A DNA stretch of 64,000 nucleotides, from positions 1-64,000 of the forward strand of contig JAUCBJ010000816.1 of NCBI GenBank assembly GCA_032718475.1, in the 5' to 3' direction. The notes under the pieces were generated by a model. It made no database searches, was not told the DNA's origin, and saw only the letters and a program-made list of their open reading frames with translations. Every line of letters begins with the position of its first letter. Position 1 is the stretch's first letter. Below are positions 1 to 11,663 of this stretch, one piece after another. The translations under genes and the position numbers were made by a program. This DNA is from Nemertoderma westbladi. Its lineage: Eukaryota > Xenacoelomorpha > Nemertodermatida > Nemertodermatidae.

Positions 1-3000
1 GTGTGTCCAAATTACCGGTCAGTTATATAAGAACTCTGCCCAACTGAATTAACAACGTGTGTCCAACTTACCGGTCAGTTATATAAGAACTCTGCCCAAC
101 TGAATTAATAACTTGTGTCCAACTTACCTGTCAGTTATATAAGAACTCTGTCCAACTGAATTAACAACGTGTGTCCAAATTACCGCTTAGTTATATAAGA
201 ACTCTGCCCAACTGAATTAACAACGTGTGTCTAACTTACCTGTCAGTTATATAAGAACTCTGCCCAACTGAATTAACAAGGTGTGTCTAACTTACCTGTC
301 AGTTATATAAGAACTCTGCCCAACTTAATTAACAACGTGTGTCCAACTTACCGGTCAGTTAAATAAGAACTCTGCCCAACTTATTTAACAACGTGTGTCC
401 AACTTACCTGTCAGTTATATAAGAACCTTGTCCAACTGTATTAACAACGTGTGTTCAAATTACCGGTCAGTTATATAAGAACTCTGCCCAACTGAATTAA
501 CAACGTGTGTTCAACTTACGGGTCAGTTATATAAGAACTCTGCCCAACTGAATTAACAACGTGTGTCTAACTTACCTGTCAGTTATATAAGAACTCTGCC
601 CAACTGAATTAATAACTTGTGTCCAACTTACCGGTCAGTTATATAAGAACTCTGTCCAACTGAATTAACAACTTGTGTTCAACTTACCTGTCAGTTATAT
701 AAGAACTCTGTCCAACTGAATTAACAACGTGTGTCCAACTTACCGGTCAGTTATATAAGAACTCTGTCCAACTGAATTAACAACGTGTGTCCAACTTTCC
801 GGTCAGTTAAATAAGAACTCCGTCCAACTGAATTAACAGCGTATGTCCAACTTACCTGTCAGTTATATAAGAACTCTGTCCAACTGAATTAACAACTTGT
901 GTCCAACTTACCTGTCAGTTATATAAGAACTCTGCCCAACTGAATTAACAACTTGTGTCCAACTTACCGTTCAGTTATATAACCAACTGAATTAACAACG
1001 TGTGTCCAACTTACCTGTCATTTATATAAGAACTCTGTCCAACTGAATTAAAAACGTGTGTCCAACTTAACCGTCAGTTATAAAAGAATTCTGCCCAACT
1101 GAATTAACAAGGTGTGTCCAACTTACCTGTCAGTTATATAAGAACTCTGCCCAACTGAATTAACAACGTGTTTCCAACTTACGTGTCAGTTATATAAGAA
1201 CTCTGCCCAACTGAATTAACAACGTGTGTCCAAATTACCGGTCAGTTATATAAGAACTCTGCCCAACTGAATTAACAACGTGTGTCCAACTTACCGGTCA
1301 GTTATATAAGAACTCTGCCCAACTGAATTAATAACTTGTGTCCAACTTACCTGTCAGTTATATAAGAACTCTGTCCAACTGAATTAACAACGTGTGTCCA
1401 AATTACCGCTTAGTTATATAAGAACTCTGCCCAACTGAATTAACAACGTGTGTCTAACTTACCTGTCAGTTATATAAGAACTCTGCCCAACTGAATTAAC
1501 AAGGTGTGTCTAACTTACCTGTCAGTTATATAAGAACTCTGCCCAACTGAATTAACAACGTGTGTCTAACTTACCTGTCAGTTATATAAGAACTCTGCCC
1601 AACTGAATTAATAACTTGTGTCCAACTTACCTGTCAGTTATATAAGAACTCTGTCCAACTGAATTAACAACGTGTGTCCAAATTACCGGTCAGTTATATA
1701 AGAACTCTGCCCAACTGAATTAACAACGTGTGTCTAACTTACCTGTCAGTTATATAAGAACTCTGCCCAACTGAATTAACAACTTGTGTCCAACTTACCG
1801 GTCAGTTATATAAGAACTCTGCCCAACTGAATTAATAACTTGTGTCCAACTTACCGGTCAGTTATATAAGAACTCTGCCCAACTGAATTAACAACGTGTG
1901 TCCAACTTACGGGTCAGTTATATAAGAACTCTGCCCAACTGAATTAACAACGTGTGTCTAACTTACCTGTCAGTTATATAAGAACTCTGCCCAACTGAAT
2001 TAATAACTTGTGTCCAACTTACCGGTCAGTTATATAAGAACTCTGTCCAACTGAATTAACAACTTGTGTTCAACTTACCTGTCAGTTATATAAGAACTCT
2101 GCCCAACTGAATTAACAACGTGTGTCCAACTTACGGGTCAGTTATATAAGAACTCTGCCCAACTGAATTAACAACGTGTGTCTAACTTACCTGTCAGTTA
2201 TATAAGAACTCTGCCCAACTGAATTAATAACTTGTGTCAAACTTACCGGTCAGTTATATAAGAACTCTGTCCAACTGAATTAACAACTTGTGTTCAACTT
2301 ACCTGTCAGTTATATAAGAACTCTGTCCAACTGAATTAACAACGTGTGTCCAACTTACCGGTCAGTTATATAAGAACTCTGTCCAACTGAATTAACAGCG
2401 TATGTCCAACTTACCTGTCAGTTATATAAGAACTCTGTCCAACTGAATTAACAACTTGTGTCCAACCCAACTTACCTGTCAGTTATATAAGAACTCTGCC
2501 CAACTGAATTAACAACTTGTGTCCAACTTACCGGTCAGTTATATAACCAACTGAATTAACAACGTGTGTCCAACTTACCTGTCATTTATATAAGAACTCT
2601 GTCCAACTTAATTAACAACGTGTGTCCAACTTAACTGTCAGTTATAAAAGAATTCTGCCCAACTGAATTAACAAGGTGTGTCCAACTTACCTGTCAGTTA
2701 TATAAGAACTCTGCCCAACTGAATTAACAACGTGTGTCCAACTTACCTGTCAGTTATATAAGAACTCTGCCCAACTGAATTAACAACGTGTGTCCAACTT
2801 ACCGGTCAGTTATATAAGAACTCTGTCCAACTTAATTAACAACGTGTGTCCAACTTACCGGTCAGTTATATAAGAACTCTGCCCAACTTATTTAACAACG
2901 TGTGTCCAACTTACCTGTCAGTTATATAAGAACCTTGTCCAACTGTATTAACAACGTGTGTTCAAATTACCGGTCAGTTATATAAGAACTCTGCCCAACT

Positions 3001-6000
3001 GAATTAACAACGTGTGTCCAACTTACGGGTCAGTTATATAAGAACTCTGCCCAACTGAATTAACAACGTGTGTCTAACTTACCTGTCAGTTATATAAGAA
3101 CTCTGCCCAACTGAATTAATAACTTGTGTCCAACTTACCGGTCAGTTATATAAGAACTCTGTCCAACTGAATTAACAACTTGTGTTCAACTTACCTGTCA
3201 GTTATATAAGAACTCTGTCCAACTGAATTAACAACGTGTGTCCAACTTACCGGTCAGTTATATAAGAACTCTGTCCAACTGAATTAACAACGTGTGTCCA
3301 ACTTTCCGGTCAGTTAAATAAGAACTCCGTCCAACTGAATTAACAGCGTATGTCCAACTTACCGGTCAGTTATATAAGAACTCTGTCCAACTGAATTAAC
3401 AACGTGTGTCCAACTTACCGTTCAGTTATATAAGAACTCTGCCCAACTGAATTAACAACGTGTGTCTAACTTACCTGTCAGTTATATAAGAACTCTGCCC
3501 AACTGAATTAATAACTTGTGTCCAACTTACCGGTCAGTTATATAAGAACTCTGTCCAACTGAATTAACAACTTGTGTTCAACTTACCGGTCAGTTATATA
3601 AGAACTCTGTCCAACTGAATTAACAACGTGTGTCCAACTTTCCGGTCAGTTAAATAAGAACTCCGTCCAACTGAATTAACAGCGTATGTCCAACTTACCT
3701 GTCAGTTATATAAGAACTCTGTCCAACTGAATTAACAACTTGTGTCCAACTTACCTGTCAGTTATATAAGAACTCTGCCCAACTGAATTAACAACTTGTG
3801 TCCAACTTACCGTTCAGTTATATAAGAACTCTGCCCAACTGAATTAACAACGTGTGTCTAACTTACCTGTCAGTTATATAAGAACTCTGCCCAACTGAAT
3901 TAATAACTTGTGTCCAACTTACCGGTCAGTTATATAAGAACTCTGCCCAACTGAATTAACAACGTGTGTCTAACTTACCTGTCAGTTATATAAGAACTCT
4001 GCCCAACTGAATTAATAACTTGTGTCCAACTTACCGGTCAGTTATATAAGAACTCTGTCCAACTGAATTAACAACTTGTGTTCAACTTACCGGTCAGTTA
4101 TATAAGAACTCTGTCCAACTGAATTAACAACGTGTGTCCAACTTTCCGGTCAGTTAAATAAGAACTCCGTCCAACTGAATTAACAGCGTATGTCCAACTT
4201 ACCTGTCAGTTATATAAGAACTCTGTCCAACTGAATTAACAACTTGTGTCCAACTTACCTGTCAGTTATATAAGAACTCTGCCCAACTGAATTAACAACT
4301 TGTGTCCAACTTACCGTTCAGTTATATAACCAACTGAATTAACAACGTGTGTCCAACTTACCTGTCATTTATATAAGAACTCTGTCCAACTGAATTAAAA
4401 ACGTGTGTCCAACTTAACTGTCAGTTATTAAAGAATTCTGCCCAACTGAATTAACAAGGTGTGTCCAACTTACCTGTCAGTTATATAAGAACTCTGCCCA
4501 ACTGAATTAACAACGTGTGTCCAACTTACGGGTCAGTTATATAAGAACTCTGCCCAACTGAATTAACAACGTGTGTCCAAATTACCGGTCAGTTATATAA
4601 GAACTCTGCCCAACTGAATTAACAACGTGTGTCCAACTTACCGGTCAGTTATATAAGAACTCTGCCCAACTGAATTAATAACTTGTGTCCAACTTACCTG
4701 TCAGTTATATAAGAACTCTGTCCAACTGAATTAACAACGTGTGTCCAAATTACCGCTTAGTTATATAAGAACTCTGCCCAACTGAATTAACAACGTGTGT
4801 CTAACTTACCTGTCAGTTATATAAGAACTCTGCCCAACTGAATTAACAAGGTGTGTCTAACTTACCTGTCAGTTATATAAGAACTCTGCCCAACTGAATT
4901 AACAACGTGTGTCTAACTTACCTGTCAGTTATATAAGAACTCTGCCCAACTGAATTAATAACTTGTGTCCAACTTACCTGTCAGTTATATAAGAACTCTG
5001 TCCAACTGAATTAACAACGTGTGTCCAAATTACCGGTCAGTTATATAAGAACTCTGCCCAACTGAATTAACAACGTGTGTCCAACTTACGGGTCAGTTAT
5101 ATAAGAACTCTGCCCAACTGAATTAACAACGTGTGTCCAAATTACCGGTCAGTTATATAAGAACTCTGCCCAACTGAATTAACAACGTGTGTCCAACTTA
5201 CGGGTCAGTTATATAAGAACTCTGCCCAACTGAATTAACAACGTGTGTCCAAATTACCGGTCAGTTATATAAGAACTCTGCCCAACTGAATTAACAACGT
5301 GTGTCCAACTTACCGGTCAGTTATATAAGAACTCTGCCCAACTGAATTAATAACTTGTGTCCAACTTACCTGTCAGTTATATAAGAACTCTGTCCAACTG
5401 AATTAACAACGTGTGTCCAAATTACCGCTTAGTTATATAAGAACTCTGCCCAACTGAATTAACAACGTGTGTCTAACTTACCTGTCAGTTATATAAGAAC
5501 TCTGCCCAACTGAATTAACAACGTGTGTCTAACTTACCTGTCAGTTATATAAGAACTCTGCCCAACTGAATTAATAACTTGTGTCCAACTTACCTGTCAG
5601 TTATATAAGAACTCTGTCCAACTGAATTAACAACGTGTGTCCAAATTACCGGTCAGTTATATAAGAACTCTGCCCAACTGAATTAACAACGTGTGTCCAA
5701 CTTACGGGTCAGTTATATAAGAACTCTGCCCAACTGAATTAACAACGTGTGTCCAACTTACCGGTCAGTTATATAAGAACTCTGCCCAACTGAATTAACA
5801 ACGTGTGTCCAACTTACGGGTCAGTTATATAAGAACTCTGCCCAACTGAATTAACAACGTGTGTCCAAATTACCGGTCAGTTATATAAGAACTCTGCCCA
5901 ACTGAATTAACAACGTGTGTCCAACTTACCGGTCAGTTATATAAGAACTCTGCCCAACTGAATTAATAACTTGTGTCCAACTTACCTGTCAGTTATATAA

Positions 6001-9000
6001 GAACTCTGTCCAACTGAATTAACAACGTGTGTCCAAATTACCGCTTAGTTATATAAGAACTCTGCCCAACTGAATTAACAACGTGTGTCTAACTTACCTG
6101 TCAGTTATATAAGAACTCTGCCCAACTGAATTAACAAGGTGTGTCTAACTTACCTGTCAGTTATATAAGAACTCTGCCCAACTGAATTAACAACGTGTGT
6201 CTAACTTACCTGTCAGTTATATAAGAACTCTGCCCAACTGAATTAATAACTTGTGTCCAACTTACCTGTCAGTTATATAAGAACTCTGTCCAACTGAATT
6301 AACAACGTGTGTCCAAATTACCGGTCAGTTATATAAGAACTCTGCCCAACTGAATTAACAACGTGTGTCCAACTTACGGGTCAGTTATATAAGAACTCTG
6401 CCCAACTGAATTAACAACGTGTGTCCAAATTACCGGTCAGTTATATAAGAACTCTGCCCAACTGAATTAACAACGTGTGTCCAACTTACCGGTCAGTTAT
6501 ATAAGAACTCTGCCCAACTGAATTAATAACTTGTGTCCAACTTACCTGTCAGTTATATAAGAACTCTGTCCAACTGAATTAACAACGTGTGTCCAAATTA
6601 CCGCTTAGTTATATAAGAACTCTGCCCAACTGAATTAACAACGTGTGTCTAACTTACCTGTCAGTTATATAAGAACTCTGCCCAACTGAATTAACAAGGT
6701 GTGTCTAACTTACCTGTCAGTTATATAAGAACTCTGCCCAACTGAATTAATAACTTGTGTCCAACTTACCGGTCAGTTATATAAGAACTCTGCCCAACTG
6801 AATTAATAACTTGTGTCCAACTTACCGGTCAGTTATATAAGAACTCTGCCCAACTGAATTAACAACGTGTGTCCAACTTACGGGTCAGTTATAAGAACTC
6901 TGTCCAACTGAATTAACAACGTGTGTCTAACTTACCTGTCAGTTATATAAGAACTCTGCCCAACTGAATTAATAACTTGTGTCCAACTTACCGGTCAGTT
7001 ATATAAGAACTCTGTCCAACTGAATTAACAACTTGTGTTCAATTTACCTGTCAGTTATATAAGAACTCTGCCCAACTGAATTAACAACGTGTGTCCAACT
7101 TACGGGTCAGTTATATAAGAACTCTGCCCAACTGAATTAACAACGTGTGTCTAACTTACCTGTCAGTTATATAAGAACTCTGCCCAACTGAATTAATAAC
7201 TTGTGTCAAACTTACCGGTCAGTTATATAAGAACTCTGCCCAACTGAATTAACAACGTGTGTCTAACTTACCTGTCAGTTATATAAGAACTCTGCCAAAC
7301 TGAATTAACAACGTGTGTCTAACTTACCTGTCAGTTATATAAGAACTCTGTCCAACTGAATTAACAAGGTGTGTCCAACTTACCTGTCAGTTATATAAGA
7401 ACTCTGCCCAACTGAATTAACAACGTGTGTCCAACTTACCTGTCAGTTATATAAGAACTCTGTCCAACTGAATTAACAACGTGTGTCCAACCTACCTGTC
7501 AGTTATATAAGAACTCTGTCCAACTGAATTAACAACGTGTGTCCAACTTACGGGTCAGTTATATAAGAACTCTGCCCAACTGAATTAACAACGTGTGTCT
7601 AACTTACCTGTCAGTTATATAAGAACTCTGCCCAACTGAATTAACAAGGTGTGTCCAACTTACCTGTCAGTTATATAAGAACTCTTCCCAACTGAATTAA
7701 CAACGTGTGTCCAACTTACCTGTCAGTTATATAAGAACTCTGTCCAACTGAATTAACAACGTGTGTCCAACTTACCTGTCAGTTATATAAGAACTCTGTC
7801 CAACTGAATTAACAACGTGTGTCCAACTTACCTGTTAGTTATATAAGAACTCTGTCCAACTGAATTAACAACGTGTGTCCAACTTACCTGTCAGTTATAT
7901 AAGAACTCTGTCCAACTGAATTAACAACGTGTGTCCAACTTACGGGTCAGTTATATAAGAACTCTGTCCAACTGAATTAACAACGTGTGTCCAACTTACC
8001 TGTCAGTTATATAAGAACTCTGTCCAACTGAATTAACAACGTGTGTCCAAATTACCGCTTAGTTATATAAGAACTCTACCCAACTGAATTAACAACGTGT
8101 GTCTAACTTACCTGTCAGTTATATAAGAACTCTGCCCAACTGAATTAACAAGGTGTGTCTAACTTACCTGTCAGTTATATAAGAACTCTGCCCAACTGAA
8201 TTAACAACGTGTGTCTAACTTACCTGTCAGTTATATAAGAACTCTGCCCAACTGAATTAATAACTTGTGTCCAACTTACCTGTCAGTTATATAAGAACTC
8301 TGTCCAACTGAATTAACAACGTGTGTCCAAATTACCGGTCAGTTATATAAGAACTCTGCCCAACTGAATTAACAACGTGTGTCTAACTTACCTGTCAGTT
8401 ATATAAGAACTCTGCCCAACTGAATTAATAACTTGTGTCCAACTTACCGGTCAGTTATATAAGAACTCTGCCCAACTGAATTAATAACTTGTGTCCAACT
8501 TACCGGTCAGTTATATAAGAACTCTGCCCAACTGAATTAACAACGTGTGTCCAACTTACGGGTCAGTTATAAGAACTCTGCCCAACTGAATTAACAACGT
8601 GTGTCTAACTTACCTGTCAGTTATATAAGAACTCTGCCCAACTGAATTAATAACTTGTGTCCAACTTACCGGTCAGTTATATAAGAACTCTGTCCAACTG
8701 AATTAACAACTTGTGTTCAACTTACCTGTCAGTTATATAAGAACTCTGCCCAACTGAATTAACAACGTGTGTCCAACTTACGGGTCAGTTATATAAGAAC
8801 TCTGCCCAACTGAATTAACAACGTGTGTCTAACTTACCTGTCAGTTATATAAGAACTCTGCCCAACTGAATTAATAACTTGTGTCAAACTTACCGGTCAG
8901 TTATATAAGAACTCTGTCCAACTGAATTAACAACTTGTGTTCAACTTACCTGTCAGTTATATAAGAACTCTGCCAAACTGAATTAACAACGTGTGTCTAA

Positions 9001-11239
9001 CTTACCTGTCAGTTATATAAGAACTCTGTCCAACTGAATTAACAAGGTGTGTCCAACTTACCTGTCAGTTATATAAGAACTCTGCCCAACTGAATTAACA
9101 ACGTGTGTCCAACTTACCTGTCAGTCATATAAGAACTCTGTCCAACTGAATTAACAACGTGTGTCCAACTTACCTGTCAGTTATATAAGAACTCTGTCCA
9201 ACTGAATTAACAACGTGTGTCTAACTTACCTGTCAGTTATATAAGAACTCTGCCCAACTGAATTAATAACTTGTGTCCAACTTACCGGTCAGTTATATAA
9301 GAACTCTGTCCAACTGAATTAACAACTTGTGTTCAACTTACCTGTCAGTTATATAAGAACTCTGCCCAACTGAATTAACAACGTGTGTCCAACTTACGGG
9401 TCAGTTATATAAGAACTCTGCCCAACTGAATTAACAACGTGTGTCTAACTTACCTGTCAGTTATATAAGAACTCTGCCCAACTGAATTAATAACTTGTGT
9501 CAAACTTACCGGTCAGTTATATAAGAACTCTGTCCAACTGAATTAACAACTTGTGTTCAACTTACCTGTCAGTTATATAAGAACTCTGCCAAACTGAATT
9601 AACAACGTGTGTCCAACTTACCTGTCAGTTATATAAGAACTCTGTCCAACTGAATTAACAACGTGTGTCCAACTTACCTGTTAGTTATATAAGAACTCTG
9701 TCCAACTGAATTAACAACGTGTGTCCAACTTACCTGTCAGTTATATAAGAACTCTGTCCAACTGAATTAACAACGTGTGTCCAACTTACCTGTCAGTTAT
9801 ATAAGAACTCTGCCCAACTGAATTAACAACGTGTGTCCAACTTACCTGTCAGTTATATAAGAACTCTGTCCAACTGAATTAACAACGTGTGTCCAATTTA
9901 CCTGTCAGTTATATAAGAACTCTGCCCAACTGAATTAACAACGTGTGTCCAACTTACCTGTCAGTTATATAAGAACTCTGTCCAACTGAATTAACAACGT
10001 GTGTCCAACTTACCTGTCAGTTATATAAGAACTCTGTCCAACTGAATTAACAACGTGTGTTCAACTTACCTGTCAGTTATATAAGAACTCTTCCCAACTG
10101 AATTAACAACGTGTGTCCAACTTACCTGTCAGTTATATAAGAACTCTGTCCAACTGAATTAACAACGTGTGTCCAACTTACCTGTCAGTTATATAAGAAC
10201 TATGTCCAACTGAATTAACAACGTGTGTCCAACTTACCTGTCAGTTATATAAGAACTCTGTCCAACTGAATTAACAACCTGTGTCCAACTTACCTGTCAG
10301 TTATATAAGAACTCTGTCCAACTGAATTAACAACATGTGTCCAACTTACCTGTCAGTTATATAAGAACTCTGCCCAACTGAATTAACAACGTGTGTCCAA
10401 CTTACCTGTCAGTTATATAAGAACTCTGTCCAACTGAATTAACAACGTGTGTCCAACTTACATGTCAGTTATATAAGAACTCTGTCCAACTGAATTAACA
10501 ACGTGTGTCCAACTTACCTGTCAGTTATATAAGAACTCTGTCCAACTGAATTAACAACGTGTGTCCAACTTACCTGTCAGTTATATAAGAACTATGTCCA
10601 ACTGAATTAACAACGTGTGTCCAACTTACCTGTCAGTTATATAAGAACTCTGTCCAACTGAATTAACAACGTGTGTCCAACTTACCTGTCAGTTATATAA
10701 GAACTCTGTCCAACTGAATTAACAACGTGTGTCCAACTTACCTGTCAGTTATATAAGAACTCTGTCCAACTGAATTAACAACGTGTGTCCAACTTACCTG
10801 TCAGTTATATAAGAACTCTGTCCAACTGAATTAACAACGTGTGTCCAACTTACCTGTTAGTTATATAAGAACTCTGCCCAACTGAATTAACAACGTGTGT
10901 CCAACTTACCTGTCAGTTATATAAGAACTCTGTCCAACTGAATTAACAACGTGTGTCCAACTTACCTGTCAGTTATATAAGAACTCTGCCCAACTGAATT
11001 AACAACGTGTGTCCAACTTGCCTGTCAGTTATATAAGAACTCTGTCCAACTGAATTAACAACGTGTGTCCAACTTACCTGTCAGTTATATACGAACTCTG
11101 CCCAACTGAATTAACAACGTGTGTCCAACTTACCTGTCAGTTATATAAGAACTCTGTCCAACTGAATTAACAACGTGTGTCCAACTTACCTGTCAGTTAT
11201 ATAAGAACTCTGTGCAACTGAATTAACAACGTGTGTCCA
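1..11239 (-). repeat. 56-bp satellite array A (donor satellite of CFAP70 exon 5)
   Basis: About 200 head-to-tail copies of a 56-bp unit, running off the left window edge. On the minus strand the unit reads TGGACACACGTTGTTAATTC, then AGTTGGACAGAGTTCTTATA, then TAACTGACAGGTAAGT. The last 50 nt of CFAP70 exon 5 (11190-11239) plus the first 6 intron bases (11184-11189) form the first unit, with only one or two differences from the array consensus (GCA in the exon, GGA or GGG in the array). Variants sit mainly just before the donor (CAG, CCG or CCC before GTAAGT) and in GTAAGT versus GTAATT. The exon-proximal 1.6 kb is nearly uniform, with CAG|GTAAGT. Further away there is higher-order structure: the rare variant accgctta recurs near 182, 1405, 4752, 5423, 6040, 6601 and 8053. 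Unit length is not a multiple of 3 and every frame is blocked by stops. Confidence 0.97.
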
Positions 11240-11326
11240 CCGCTTCTGTCGTTGTTGAACGTCTTTATCATTGGCGGATTTTAGAGATCCGTTGGCAAAA
11301 ATAGCGATCCTATATTGATCCTTTTG
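11190..11326 (-). CDS. CFAP70: CFAP70 exon 5
   Basis: The acceptor is TTTATTTTGTAG|CAAAAGG; the donor is GACAG|GTAAGT at 11189-11184. The exon holds 45 codons plus 2 nt, entered in phase 0 directly from exon 4. It encodes QYRIAIFANGSLK, then a charged stretch, then QKRWTHVVNSV and SSYITD. This matches the CFAP70 segment that carries a 'I-F-x-N-G-x-L-K' block followed by 'K-K/R-W'. The last 50 nt (from TGGACACAC at 11239) are the template of satellite A, which starts immediately inside the following intron. Reading past this donor meets an in-frame TAA at once (GAC AGG TAA), so use of a later array donor would truncate the protein. The exon would be missed by a plain ORF scan because it is short and half-embedded in a repeat. 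Confidence 0.9.
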
Positions 11327-11423
11327 CTACAAAATAAAGAAAATTAAACGGAATTTTTCATAAACACTTTTAACGCCCAGATAAGAATTTTGGTAAAAAG
11401 TTTTAAAATAATATGCAACTCAC

Positions 11424-11598
11424 TTGGTCACTTGACAGTAAAGGCATAGATAGGTTGTAGTTGAAGGCGTGGTTAATATTCCATGAATCAGGACAATTGT
11501 AAAGGGATTCAACATTTATTGTCATAACGTTTGTGGATGGAATGAGTGGCTCATTGATGAGAGGTTGGTTCACCGAAATTATAATATCGATAACCGGT
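11424..11598 (-). CDS. CFAP70: CFAP70 exon 4, stranded between the two satellites
   Basis: Acceptor TTTATTATTACAG|ACC and donor GACCAA|GTGAGT. The exon is 1 nt plus 58 codons and has a single open frame, PVIDIIISVNQPLINEPLIP onward, including VESLYNCPDSWN and ending LLSSDQ. The pattern of alternating hydrophobics, 'N-x-P-L', then 'L-Y-x-x-P-x-x-W', fits the part of CFAP70 after the conserved GSPLET block. It must be entered in phase 2, which matches exon 3 ending at 23697 (GAG|GTTAGC) and excludes the stronger phase-1 donor at 23662. A branchpoint-like run (CTAACTAACTAA) lies about 30-40 nt before the acceptor. Intron 4 behind it is only 97 bp. Together exons 4 and 5 form a ~410-bp island between 11.2 kb and 12 kb of satellite. 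Confidence 0.9.
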
Positions 11599-11663
11599 CT
11601 GTAATAATAAACCGATAATTAATTAGTTAGTTAGGTCGACCAATAAAATTGTAATAATTTGAC
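11599..11663 (-). promoter_or_regulatory. 3' end of CFAP70 intron 3: branchpoint and acceptor
   Basis: This is the only non-repeat part of the 12.1-kb intron 3. On the minus strand it carries a CTAACTAACTAA branchpoint-like run, a modest pyrimidine tract and TTACAG before exon 4. The transition from satellite is gradual, with a degenerate last unit at about 11664-11700. Confidence 0.7.

Noticed and set aside
1-11239. CRISPR-like or telomere/centromere array
   Set aside because: Units are contiguous with no spacers, the genome is eukaryotic, and the unit is explained by the exon 5 junction. A centromeric role cannot be inferred for an array located in an intron.
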